Origin: Oscillospiraceae bacterium | GTDB lineage: Bacteria > Bacillota > Clostridia > Oscillospirales > Oscillospiraceae | Reading direction: 5' to 3' | DNA: 64,000 nt | Assembly: GCA_017458335.1 (NCBI GenBank) | Contig: JAFTFT010000036.1 | Location: 34,789-98,788 of the forward strand | Part shown: in pieces, positions 33,265-42,560 of the stretch | Layout: each line of letters starts with the position of its first letter | How positions within the stretch are numbered: the first letter of the stretch is position 1 | Notes under the pieces: generated by a model | The model's input: the letters and a program-made list of their open reading frames with translations, nothing else | Databases searched by the model: none | What the model was told of the DNA's origin: nothing | Program-made: the position numbers and the translations under genes

Positions 33265-34203
33265 ATGGACAAAGTAGCGGTTTTAATCCCATGCTACAAT
33301 GAGGCACAGACAATCGAAAAGGTTGTACGGGACTTTCAGGCTGTTCTCCCTGAAAACAGCCGGGTCTATGTCTACGACAACAACTCCACGGACGGGACTG
33401 CCGAAATAGCAGCGAAGGCCGGCGCGACGGTTCGCCGTGAATATCGACAGGGAAAAGGCAACGTGATCCGGAGAATGTTCCGTGAGATCGATGCAGAATG
33501 CTACCTGATGGTTGACGGAGACGATACCTACCCTGCCGACAGTGCGCCGAAGATGATCGAAGCGGTTCTGGAACGCCAATGCGATATGGTGGTAGGAGAC
33601 AGACTCTCGTCCACGTATTTCGAGGAGAATAAACGCCCGTTTCATAATCTCGGAAACCTCCTGGTGAGGAAGAGCATCAATTTTCTGTTTCAAAGCAGTA
33701 TTAAGGACATTATGACCGGATACAGAGCGTTCAGCTTTCAGTTTGTCAAGACATTTCCGGTTTTGTCCAGAGGCTTTGAGATCGAGACGGAAATGAGCAT
33801 TCACGCGATTGATAAGAACCTCGCGGTGGAGAACGTGGTCATCGAGTACCGGGATCGACCGGAAAACAGCGTTTCCAAACTCAACACCTATTCGGACGGA
33901 ATGAAGGTCCTGCATACGATCTGGAAACTGTTTCGCACCTATAAACCCATGGTGTTTTTCGGAATCATTGCTCTTCTGCTGGCGATCCTGGCGCTTGTGA
34001 TGTTTCTGCCGGTCTTCACCGAGTACTTTCGAACGGGGCTGGTACCGCGGTTTCCGACCCTGATTGTAAGCGGATTTGTAATGATCGCAGCGATTCAGGC
34101 CTTCTTTTCAGGAATGGTTCTGGAAACCATCAACCGCAAGAACCGCCAGGACTTTGAACTGGAACTGATCCGGGCCAATAAAACAGCGCAGCGGCAATCG
34201 TAA
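33265..34203 (+). CDS. Family 2 glycosyltransferase with two C-terminal membrane helices
   Basis: A 312-residue GT2: VAVLIPCYNEAQTIEKVV, DNNSTDGTAE, MVDGDDTYP (DXD), and GDRLSSTY, followed by two helices (about 235-255 and 272-292). The layout is that of polyprenyl-phosphate glycosyltransferases, such as ArnC/GtrB or dolichol-phosphate-mannose synthase types. GGGGG precedes the ATG at 33265. It is followed by two GT-C genes with a shared LHPDE motif and probably supplies their lipid-linked donor. Confidence 0.9.
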   Translation: MDKVAVLIPCYNEAQTIEKVVRDFQAVLPENSRVYVYDNNSTDGTAEIAAKAGATVRREYRQGKGNVIRRMFREIDAECYLMVDGDDTYPADSAPKMIEAVLERQCDMVVGDRLSSTYFEENKRPFHNLGNLLVRKSINFLFQSSIKDIMTGYRAFSFQFVKTFPVLSRGFEIETEMSIHAIDKNLAVENVVIEYRDRPENSVSKLNTYSDGMKVLHTIWKLFRTYKPMVFFGIIALLLAILALVMFLPVFTEYFRTGLVPRFPTLIVSGFVMIAAIQAFFSGMVLETINRKNRQDFELELIRANKTAQRQS

Positions 34204-34223
34204 ATCGGGAGACAGAGCAAAGA

Positions 34224-36212
34224 ATGACAGAATGCAGCCGGAAAAAAAGAACAGCCATCTTGATCCTTGCCCTGATCACATTGGGGGGAATGGTGCTTCG
34301 TCTCGCTTCCTGCTTCTGGGGGTATCCGATGGCGCTGCACCCGGACGAGTTCACGATTGTGGACAATGCAATCGATATGCTGCGCAGGCATTCCTGGCTG
34401 GCTTTTGTCTACAATCGACCGGATCAGTTTGAGATCAAGTGCAATGCGGCACTGTTTGCCGTGGCATCTCGCATCCTCTTCGGGGTACCCGCCTATGAGG
34501 CTTTTGAGACCCATTATATGGCCTTTTACGTGATCGCAAGGGGCTTTACGGCAATTTTCGGTACCGCAATGATCCCTTTGGCAGCGATTCTGGCCGGACG
34601 AATGGTGAAAAAAGAGAATCGCCTGCTTACACAGCTGATCACGGCCTTTGTTTTCGCGTTCTCGCCGGTCCTGGTGGAACACTCCGCCTATGCCACACCG
34701 GATATCGTACTCACCTTCTTCGTGCTGCTGTTTGCGCTGATTTCACAGAAGTACCTGGAGAGCGGAAAAACCATGTGGCTATGGCTTTCCGTGGTTGTCA
34801 CCGGGGTAGGGATCAGCATCAAATATCCGGCGGGGATTCTCTGCCTGGTGATTGCGGCGTCGGTGATCTATCGCTGTATCAGGGAAAAAACGTACGGAAA
34901 GATTGTGCTCTACGGGCTTCTGAGCATCGGACTGCTGCTGCTGACCCTGTTCGTGATTGCCCCGAATCTGTTTACGGATTTCCGCTCGGTCTATGACACG
35001 CTCGTTTTTGAAGCGAGACCGAATCATCTTGGCGCGGACGGACTCGGTTGGTTCGGGAATCTCCGTTTTTATCTGAATACTATGATCCGGGACATGGAGC
35101 CGTTCTCCCTGCTGGGAGCGGCTGCGGGACTCATCTGGATTCTGCGGAACCGTTCAGAGCGTACAGCCGTGCTTCTGATCGCGCCGGTCTATCTGGCATG
35201 CATCAGTGTGCTGTCCCTGCACTGGATTCAGTGGGGAATTCCGGTTTATGTGTTTTACGATCTGCTGACAGCGATCGGCTTCTCTGCTTTATTATACTGG
35301 ATTCGAATGGCGGATTCAGTACAATTCATCAAGAAGCCTGTGACAGCTATATACCTGGTTTTTACCGGTGTACTGGGACTTAATCTGCTTCTCTCTGCCG
35401 TGGGACTGACGAAAAACAAGCTGGTGGAAGATACACGCAGTGTGTCACTCCGCTATTGCCTTGAGAACGGGGTGAATACGGCAAACTCGCTGTTTGAGGG
35501 CTATACGCCTCTGTCACCGAACGGTGCGGCGGGATACCGGTATTACGCATTTCACATAACAGACGGTAAAGCCTGTGTGAACGAGCCGTATGCAACCAAG
35601 CGATACTTCATCACCAGCGGCGCCTACAGCGGACGCTTTCTCGAGGAAAGTGAGCAGTATCCTGACGAAGCGGAGATCTACCGCGCCATTCCGGATTCAT
35701 TTGAGGAAATCTATCGTGTCGAGGGCGCGGGAAGCTACAGCCCGAAGAGATACGCATACGAGAATATCCTGTACACGCTGCGTTTCCTGAGAGAGCAGTA
35801 CCCCTGCACCGGAGCGACGATCTATTTCTATGATCTGAATCCGCAGTGTGTCACCATTGAAAAAACCGGAGAGACGGGAATCGGACTCGTGGTTGATGAA
35901 GGAAAGATCGGTGCGGGAAAGACGCTTCAGAACTGGGTGGTCTACAACAGAGATGACGGGAAAATTGTCCTCCTCTGTGCAGAGAACAATCTGGCGATGG
36001 GCTGGTCCGCGGATGGAAGTCTGATTACGGTTGAACCGGAGGCCGAAAATGAATGCAGATTCGATGTAATACAGCGAAGTGCCGGGATTACACTCCTTTC
36101 TGAAGAAGGAGCCCTGACACTGGAAAATGGGAAACCTGTACTCCGGCCTGCAGAGGATGGAAATACAGCGCAGGAATGGACAATTGCATCGGTAAAGGAT
36201 TCAGGAGCATGA
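34224..36212 (+). CDS. GT-C glycosyltransferase (PMT/ArnT-like) with C-terminal ricin-like domain
   Basis: A 662-residue protein. Membrane part: about eleven helices up to residue 400, with loop-one ALHPDEFTIVDN (D41, E42) as the likely catalytic acids. A soluble middle domain (about 410-560) follows. Residues about 563-662 resemble a ricin-type beta-trefoil lectin, with QNW (569-571) and QEW (650-652) as QxW-type motifs and repeated short strands. A lectin fused to a GT-C enzyme would hold the acceptor glycan. Its stop overlaps the next start by 4 bp. Confidence 0.75.
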   Translation: MTECSRKKRTAILILALITLGGMVLRLASCFWGYPMALHPDEFTIVDNAIDMLRRHSWLAFVYNRPDQFEIKCNAALFAVASRILFGVPAYEAFETHYMAFYVIARGFTAIFGTAMIPLAAILAGRMVKKENRLLTQLITAFVFAFSPVLVEHSAYATPDIVLTFFVLLFALISQKYLESGKTMWLWLSVVVTGVGISIKYPAGILCLVIAASVIYRCIREKTYGKIVLYGLLSIGLLLLTLFVIAPNLFTDFRSVYDTLVFEARPNHLGADGLGWFGNLRFYLNTMIRDMEPFSLLGAAAGLIWILRNRSERTAVLLIAPVYLACISVLSLHWIQWGIPVYVFYDLLTAIGFSALLYWIRMADSVQFIKKPVTAIYLVFTGVLGLNLLLSAVGLTKNKLVEDTRSVSLRYCLENGVNTANSLFEGYTPLSPNGAAGYRYYAFHITDGKACVNEPYATKRYFITSGAYSGRFLEESEQYPDEAEIYRAIPDSFEEIYRVEGAGSYSPKRYAYENILYTLRFLREQYPCTGATIYFYDLNPQCVTIEKTGETGIGLVVDEGKIGAGKTLQNWVVYNRDDGKIVLLCAENNLAMGWSADGSLITVEPEAENECRFDVIQRSAGITLLSEEGALTLENGKPVLRPAEDGNTAQEWTIASVKDSGA

Positions 36213-37825
36213 AAAAACAGGTTGAGAACAGGCGTAGAGCATTCAGAATCGTTTGGCTGATGATCCTGCTGATTGCGGTGACAAGGGGAGTAACCTTAAC
36301 GCATAACATGGAGCTCCACCCGGATGAGAATGTGTTTGTAAGAGCTGCTGTAAGCTTGAAAGACAAGGTCATGGGGCTCGGAGACGTTTATGAGGAGGCA
36401 AAAGAGTATCCGGAGGGAGCATATGTTTTCCAGCTTCCTTTTCATATTGCGGCGCAGATCATCAAACAGGCAAGCGGCCATCCGATCAATGGATTTGTAA
36501 CCGGCAGAATTGCTTCAGTTGCTTATTTTTCAGCTGCCGCTGTTTTGGGGTTCTTTCTCCTGTACCGATATATAGACAGGAGGTATGTTACGCTGCTGGT
36601 CTATGCAGCTACGATGGTTTTCTCTTTGTTCCATATAGAACAGTCCCGCTACGGAACGGGGGATGCCATTTCCATTTTCCTCCTTGTTCTGGAGATCGTC
36701 TGTTGCGCTGCGGCAAGTGACGGAAAAAGAAAATTGCCGCTCCTTCTGGCAGCGGCTCTGATTTGTGGCTTCTTAGCTGCAGTCAAGTACCCTCTGTTTT
36801 TTTTCCTTTGTATCCCGGTTCCTATGCAGTGGAGACTGTACAGAAAGAAAACGGTAGTGAAAAGAATTGGACTTACGGTGATGCTGGGAGCTGCGGCACT
36901 TGCCGGATTCTTATTCTGTTCTCCGAAGGTTGTTCGAGATCCGCTTTATGTCGCACGTGTTATCCTGACAGAGTCCAGAGCATATTTGCGAGGAGGAAAC
37001 CTGTTCACACTCGGAGGCTGGTATAACCATGTGGCGTCTGTTGCAGTATACTCGCTTTGTTATTCCGGTTTTCCTCTTGCATCGGGCCTGATGTGCTATG
37101 CCATCATATCCCGTCTGAAAAAAAGAGCGATTCGGACAGATGTCGATTTCCTGTTTAATCTGGTAATCCCGATTGTGATACTTGTATTTTTCATCTATAA
37201 CATTTCGATTATTTCTCTCTTTATGCGCTCTTTTTACCCGTTTCTGTTCCTGACAGATCTCTATGCATCGACAGCTGTAGGGACGCTGTATGATAAGGGA
37301 GGAAAAAACCTTCGAACTGTTTTAGGGGTGCTGGCTGCGCTTATGATCTGCAGAGGGTGCTTTTTCCTGACGGCATTGTCGGAGAGAAACAGCGGGGAAC
37401 GGGTGAATCGGCTGATCGCGGCAGCTGCGGATGAAAACTGGAAAGAGACATCATTGATTGCCACCAGACCTCTTTCCGGACCGTATCTGGCCTTTGATAC
37501 AAACCTGTTACGAGACGCGAAAGAAATATATATTCAGGATGAACGGTTTCTGGAGCCTGATACTGCGAAGCTAAGACCGGGTGAAATGGTTATTACAGGT
37601 ACAGAAGACTATAGCAGGAGTAATCGCTATATCATTCCATTTGACAGTGAAATGGTACATGATCTGATCTACAACTGGGAGACTTTCCGGAATGTGAATA
37701 TGCAGTATCTGATCGGCCGTCCTTACCCGAAGTATTATTATTACCTTTTTGGCTACTGGATCAAAGGGACAACCGGGACGGATTATGAATTTCCTACAAA
37801 CTATGTTTATTATCGTTCCGAATAA
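36209..37825 (+). CDS. GT-C membrane glycosyltransferase (PMT-like)
   Basis: A 538-residue polytopic protein with loop-one MELHPDENVFVRA (HPDE, 37-40), the same motif as the preceding gene, then about ten helices and a soluble tail of about 130 residues (IATRPLSGPYLAFDTN, KYYYYLFGYW). AAGGA lies 9 bp before the ATG at 36209, which overlaps the previous stop (ATGA), showing coupling. The in-frame ATG at 36176 is inside the previous gene. Confidence 0.78.
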   Translation: MKKQVENRRRAFRIVWLMILLIAVTRGVTLTHNMELHPDENVFVRAAVSLKDKVMGLGDVYEEAKEYPEGAYVFQLPFHIAAQIIKQASGHPINGFVTGRIASVAYFSAAAVLGFFLLYRYIDRRYVTLLVYAATMVFSLFHIEQSRYGTGDAISIFLLVLEIVCCAAASDGKRKLPLLLAAALICGFLAAVKYPLFFFLCIPVPMQWRLYRKKTVVKRIGLTVMLGAAALAGFLFCSPKVVRDPLYVARVILTESRAYLRGGNLFTLGGWYNHVASVAVYSLCYSGFPLASGLMCYAIISRLKKRAIRTDVDFLFNLVIPIVILVFFIYNISIISLFMRSFYPFLFLTDLYASTAVGTLYDKGGKNLRTVLGVLAALMICRGCFFLTALSERNSGERVNRLIAAAADENWKETSLIATRPLSGPYLAFDTNLLRDAKEIYIQDERFLEPDTAKLRPGEMVITGTEDYSRSNRYIIPFDSEMVHDLIYNWETFRNVNMQYLIGRPYPKYYYYLFGYWIKGTTGTDYEFPTNYVYYRSE

Positions 37826-37834
37826 GGGAAAGCG

Positions 37835-39670
37835 ATGGACGAGCAAAAAATAACTGGAAAACGCACGGCATGCAGAGCAATTCTGCGAGGGGCAGTGTAT
37901 GGAACGCTGGCGTCCCTGGCTGTCTCGACATTCAAAGACAGCAATACTGCCACAACAATCGTGAGCATTATCGCGGCTGCGGCTGTAGGGGCCTGGAGCT
38001 TTGGAAAAACTGTTTCGGAAAGAGACCGCCGAAGAACCGTTTGCTGTCTGATTCCGGCTCTGCTTTTTGCCGCATTCTCCGTGATCGGGTTCTGCTTTGC
38101 GATGGATTCCACCCCGGAACGCCTTTATGCTTCGAAAACGAATCTGCTGAAAGCCGCCGCGGCGTTCTGCGGATATGTGATGATTTTCTATGCAGGATTG
38201 CAGGGCCTCTTCAGCCTCCTCTCAGAGCACAGGACTTATTCGAACGAAAGGCCTGACCGGGAGATTCGCGGTTACGGGAAACTGTTGGTCAGACGGCCGT
38301 TTCAGACCGCATTCCTTACCCTGCTGCTCGGATATCTGCCGTATATGATTGCCTCCTGGCCCGCTTTATTTATGGGAGACTGTCAGACAATCATTCCGCA
38401 GATGTTCGGCGCAGCGCCGCTTACTACACATCATCCGGTACCGTATACGCTTTTCCTGTGCGGTGTCCTGAAAGCAGGAAAGGAACTGCTGAATTCCTGG
38501 AACGCGGGGGCATTTGCCTTCGCTATGTTGCAGACGCTGGCTTTTCTTGCCGTGATGTCCTACAGTATTCAGGTACTGATCAGAAAAGCAAACTGCTCAT
38601 GGAAGTGGGCTGTGGTGCTGGAAGTGTATTATCTGGTCAGCCCGCGCGTTTCCAACTGCATGTTTGTAATAACAAAAGATGTCTGGTATGCCGCCTGTCT
38701 GCTGCTGTTCGGAATTGCTGTTTTTGGCGTGCTGAGAGAGGGCTGGACCAAGGAGAATACGGTTCAGATGGCATTAGCCGCGGCGGGAATCCTGATCTTC
38801 CGCAAAGACGGCTTCTATGTGCTGCTTCTTTCTTCTGTGACTTATCTGCTGTTCAACCGGAAATTGAGGAAAGGTATGCCGGCACTTCTGATTGCCGTGC
38901 TGGGGCTGCATCTTCTTTTCAACCAGGTGATTTATCCTGCGGCAGGAATCGAAAAAGGCAGCATCAAGGAAATGCTCAGTATTCCGCTGCAGCAGACAGC
39001 CAGGTGTACAAAATATCTGGGTGACAGCCTGACAGAGGAGGAAAAGAACGAGATCCTGGATTTGTTCTTTTTTGACTCCATAGAAGAGATGGGCGCAGCC
39101 TATGATCCGTCGCTGGTGGATTATATCAAATTCCGCTTCCCGGAACAGGTCGATGGAGAGACGCTAAACCGCTACCTGCATCTCTGGGCAAAGATGGGGA
39201 TGAAGTATCCGGCTACCTATCTCAATGCTTTCATCAACAACTATTTTGAATATGTCTATCCGGGCTGTATCTTCATGCAGTGCTCCTATGACTGGAGCGA
39301 GACATGCTTTGGCCGCGTGAATGAGAAAATCGGATCGGACTTCCATTATCCTGAGAAACTCAGAAGCTTTCGAAACGGGATGGAAAATGTCCGGGAGCGG
39401 GTTTTTGAAACCTATCCGTTCCGCCTGATCAATATGCCCGGTATGACGACGTGGTTTCTGCTGACCTGGGTATTCTGGCTGGTTTATTCCGGAAAGACGG
39501 AGTATCTGATGCTTGCGGTCCCACTGCTTATCGTGATGCTGGTTTGCTTCGCTTCTCCCTGCAACGGGTATTACTGCAGATATCAGTACCCGCTCCTTGC
39601 ATATCTGCCCTGGGCGATTCTGGCGGAACGAAACGGTAAAATAAGTGAGAATATGAGGAAAAAACTGTGA
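37835..39670 (+). CDS. Large polytopic membrane protein (DUF6020-like)
   Basis: A 611-residue protein with about thirteen helices. An outer loop has FMGDCQTIIPQM (D182) and TTHHPVPYTL, and a second has NNYFEYVYPG. These features recall the DUF6020-type proteins found in Bacillota glycan loci; the Asp in the first large loop fits a GT-C role. The family name is from memory and the function is inferred. ATG start 10 bp after the previous stop, preceded by AGGGAAAG. Confidence 0.7.
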   Translation: MDEQKITGKRTACRAILRGAVYGTLASLAVSTFKDSNTATTIVSIIAAAAVGAWSFGKTVSERDRRRTVCCLIPALLFAAFSVIGFCFAMDSTPERLYASKTNLLKAAAAFCGYVMIFYAGLQGLFSLLSEHRTYSNERPDREIRGYGKLLVRRPFQTAFLTLLLGYLPYMIASWPALFMGDCQTIIPQMFGAAPLTTHHPVPYTLFLCGVLKAGKELLNSWNAGAFAFAMLQTLAFLAVMSYSIQVLIRKANCSWKWAVVLEVYYLVSPRVSNCMFVITKDVWYAACLLLFGIAVFGVLREGWTKENTVQMALAAAGILIFRKDGFYVLLLSSVTYLLFNRKLRKGMPALLIAVLGLHLLFNQVIYPAAGIEKGSIKEMLSIPLQQTARCTKYLGDSLTEEEKNEILDLFFFDSIEEMGAAYDPSLVDYIKFRFPEQVDGETLNRYLHLWAKMGMKYPATYLNAFINNYFEYVYPGCIFMQCSYDWSETCFGRVNEKIGSDFHYPEKLRSFRNGMENVRERVFETYPFRLINMPGMTTWFLLTWVFWLVYSGKTEYLMLAVPLLIVMLVCFASPCNGYYCRYQYPLLAYLPWAILAERNGKISENMRKKL

Positions 39671-40737
39671 CGAAAAAACGCTATGACGGCATTGACTTAC
39701 TGAAATGCATTGCAATTATAATGGTGATTGCCCTCCATGTGCCGCTGCTGCATTTTTATATGAACGGGGTGGAAGGAAGCATTTTTCGCAAGGTTCAGTT
39801 TGCTCTGCGCATCATCATGCAGCCGGTCCCGTATTTTGTCGCAATCAATGGTTTCCTGATGCTGAAAAAACGGACATTTGATCTGAAAACGCATATCAGG
39901 AAGACGCTGACCATGATCCTGCTGTTTTTCATCTGGGCCACTATTCTGGTCATTCTGGCCAGAGTCATCGCCGGAGAGGAACTGACGCTGAAACAGTTTT
40001 TGATCTGGGTTTTTGAAACCGGTGACGGAACCGGCAATTACGCAGGAGTCCTCTGGTTCATGGAAGGCCTGATCAGCGTCTATCTGGTTTATCCGCTGCT
40101 TTGGAGAGCTTATCACGAGGACTTCCGCAGCTTCCGGTTTTTCTTTATCGCATTGAGTATTCTGGTTGCCGGCGTAAGCTGCCTGGAACTGATCCGGAAT
40201 GCAATACATTTTGATACGGACACCGAGGTGCTGGATCAGTTCATCGGATTATGTAAGCGCTTCCGTACCGAGATCGGAGGCTGGTTTCTGTTCTATTTCT
40301 GCCTGGGAGGCATGATCAGTCATGATCTTGACCGATTCCTGGAAAAAAGAAGATGGATGATCCTCACAGGACTTGCCGCGTGGGTCGTTTCATATGCATT
40401 TGCATACTATATGAGTGCAAGACAGGGAAGTATGTATGATCCTTCCTTCAATTATGAGTCTGTATTCACCGCGGCATTCATCATCAGCATGTTTGCCCTG
40501 GCTCTGCCTTATCAGGCGAGTGGAAAGCCTCTCTCAAAGCTCCTGATGGGGATCGGACAGAATACGTTCGGGATTTTTGTGATCCATAAGATTTTCATCT
40601 GGATCATTGACAGACATTTTGAAGTGTTCTCGTTCGGAGAGCGGCTTGCAACCTGCCTCGTCGTGCTTGCGGCCAGCTACCTTGTGACGATTCTCATGAA
40701 CCGGGTCCCCATCCTTAAAAAGATGGTTATGCAGTGA
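39667..40737 (+). CDS. Acyltransferase 3-family membrane protein
   Basis: A 356-residue integral membrane acyltransferase (OafA/YrhL-like) with about ten helices: YDGIDLLKCIAIIMVIALHV at the N-terminus with the conserved His, GVLWFMEGLISVYLV, and FGIFVIHKIFIW near the end. Such proteins O-acetylate or succinylate surface sugars. GTG start at 39667 overlaps the previous stop (GTGA) with GAGG 8 bp upstream. Confidence 0.88.
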   Translation: MTKKRYDGIDLLKCIAIIMVIALHVPLLHFYMNGVEGSIFRKVQFALRIIMQPVPYFVAINGFLMLKKRTFDLKTHIRKTLTMILLFFIWATILVILARVIAGEELTLKQFLIWVFETGDGTGNYAGVLWFMEGLISVYLVYPLLWRAYHEDFRSFRFFFIALSILVAGVSCLELIRNAIHFDTDTEVLDQFIGLCKRFRTEIGGWFLFYFCLGGMISHDLDRFLEKRRWMILTGLAAWVVSYAFAYYMSARQGSMYDPSFNYESVFTAAFIISMFALALPYQASGKPLSKLLMGIGQNTFGIFVIHKIFIWIIDRHFEVFSFGERLATCLVVLAASYLVTILMNRVPILKKMVMQ

Positions 40738-40789
40738 GAACGAACAATTATGCTAAAAGCCGGAATTGCTTGCAGATGGGGGAATTGGT

Positions 40790-42526
40790 TTGAGAAAATA
40801 CTTGCCATGTGCGATCATGACCCTGCTGCTGATTCTGGCGGTCGCGATATGTATTTCTGAAGAGACAAGGCTGGAATTGACAACACAGAACCGGCAGGCT
40901 GACTTAGCGTTCCTCGTCCCGGCGGGGGACAGGGAAGAAAAACTCTCCTGGTGGTCGGAAGATGCCGAGCATGCTTTTGTTTTTCTGCCGCCGTATGTGG
41001 AAATGAAGGATGTAAGCATCTCCCTGAAGAAAGGAATGGATGCTTCCATTGGAGATGTGATACTCTCTGATGGGATGGATTGCGGGATCTTTCATTTGGA
41101 TACAGACTATCAAATGAGCATACAGGACCGGAATCCGGTGTCAATTCGCTTTGTCCGCTCCGAAAACTTGCCGTCCATGTTTATTCACACCATAAGCGGC
41201 ACAGAAGACACGATCCATACACAGAGAAACGTGTGGGAATACACAAAGCTCTGTCTGGTAGACGCGGAGGGAAAGACCGATTATCAAGGAGAGCTGGATG
41301 AAATCAGCGGCCGCGGAAGCGGATCCTGGTACTATGAAAAAAAGTCATACAATTTAAAGCTGAATCAATCGGCAGACTTGCTGGGAATGGGTGCGGGGAA
41401 GCGATGGATTCTGCTGGCCAATGCACTTGATGAGTCCCATATGAGAAACAAACTTATCTATGATTTTGCCCGTGAAATCGAAAGTTACGCCGGTTTTGCG
41501 CCGGACTGCGAATATGTCGATCTCTATCTTAACGGAACCTATGTGGGACTGTACCTGCTGACAGAGAAAATCGAGATCGCAGAGAATCGGGTAGAGGCAG
41601 ACCCCAATGCCATGCTCTTTGAAGTTGATGCGATTTCTCGGTTCGACAGAATGAATCTGCCATTTATCCTCGATTGGGGAATTGCTGCCGGAATCAAATC
41701 ACCAAAGAGCAGTACAGAACAAGATCGGGATAAGCTCATGAATCGACTGTTCCTGTTCCAGGATACTCTCCAGGCAGAGTCCGGAGGTAAAGCCGCATTA
41801 CAGTATATCGATCTGGAATCGTGGACCAGAAGATATTTGATTGATGAAATATTCGAGAACTTTGACGGCGGCTGCCACAGCCAGTTCTTTTATTGGGACC
41901 CGAGAGAAGGAAAGGATAACAGAATATATGCCGGACCATGCTGGGATTTTGACAACTGTGCAGATAGCTGGAGTGAGGCAAAACAGAATCCACGATGCTT
42001 CCCGATGCTGAGAATATGGAAAAATGACAGCGAACATACTCCATGGTATGGGACATTGATGGAGCAGAGTGCTTTCAGGAACCGGGTGACGGAACTGTAT
42101 AGAACAGAACTGTCTGCAAAGCTGCACAGACTCCTGCAGGTTGATATTGAAGAAGAAACCGCGTTGATACAAACAGCCCTGAATCTGAATGCACTTCGAT
42201 GGAATCTTGCCGATCCCACAGAAGCAATCCGGCATTTTCATGACTTTATGGAGGAACGAATTGCTTTCCTGGATTCAGCATGGATCGATGGTATAGAGTA
42301 CAGGACAGTTACGGCAAAGAGCATCGGAGACTACCGATTTTATTGTACTACGCCGGGAGAAGTCTGTGAAGATATTCCAACACCTGAAGAACTGGGAATG
42401 GAAAGAGGAACGATTTGGATTCGGGAAGACAACGGTGAAACGTTTGACAGAAAGATGCCGATCTGGGAAGACTTAACGATTATAGCTGTTCCGGGAGATG
42501 GACAGGTGAAATCATCTGACAATTGA
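40790..42526 (+). CDS. CotH kinase-family protein, exported
   Basis: A 578-residue protein with an N-terminal signal or anchor (YLPCAIMTLLLILAVAICI). The CotH core is clear: GRGSGSWYYEKKSYNLKL, KRWILLANALDESHMRNKL, YLNGTYVGLYLLTEKIEI, and GPCWDFDNC. CotH-family proteins are atypical secretory-type kinases; in spores CotH phosphorylates coat proteins. TTG start at 40790 with GGGGGA 7 bp upstream. Presence within a glycan cluster suggests a cell-surface target, possibly a sugar or a surface protein, which is inference. Confidence 0.88.
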   Translation: MRKYLPCAIMTLLLILAVAICISEETRLELTTQNRQADLAFLVPAGDREEKLSWWSEDAEHAFVFLPPYVEMKDVSISLKKGMDASIGDVILSDGMDCGIFHLDTDYQMSIQDRNPVSIRFVRSENLPSMFIHTISGTEDTIHTQRNVWEYTKLCLVDAEGKTDYQGELDEISGRGSGSWYYEKKSYNLKLNQSADLLGMGAGKRWILLANALDESHMRNKLIYDFAREIESYAGFAPDCEYVDLYLNGTYVGLYLLTEKIEIAENRVEADPNAMLFEVDAISRFDRMNLPFILDWGIAAGIKSPKSSTEQDRDKLMNRLFLFQDTLQAESGGKAALQYIDLESWTRRYLIDEIFENFDGGCHSQFFYWDPREGKDNRIYAGPCWDFDNCADSWSEAKQNPRCFPMLRIWKNDSEHTPWYGTLMEQSAFRNRVTELYRTELSAKLHRLLQVDIEEETALIQTALNLNALRWNLADPTEAIRHFHDFMEERIAFLDSAWIDGIEYRTVTAKSIGDYRFYCTTPGEVCEDIPTPEELGMERGTIWIREDNGETFDRKMPIWEDLTIIAVPGDGQVKSSDN

Positions 42527-42560
42527 CAGCAAAGTGCAGTTTCAAGGAGGAACCATCAAA

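Noticed and set aside
42522-42527. TTGACA as promoter for the aminotransferase gene
   Set aside because: At 17 bp downstream lies GGAGGA, the ribosome site, and no -10.
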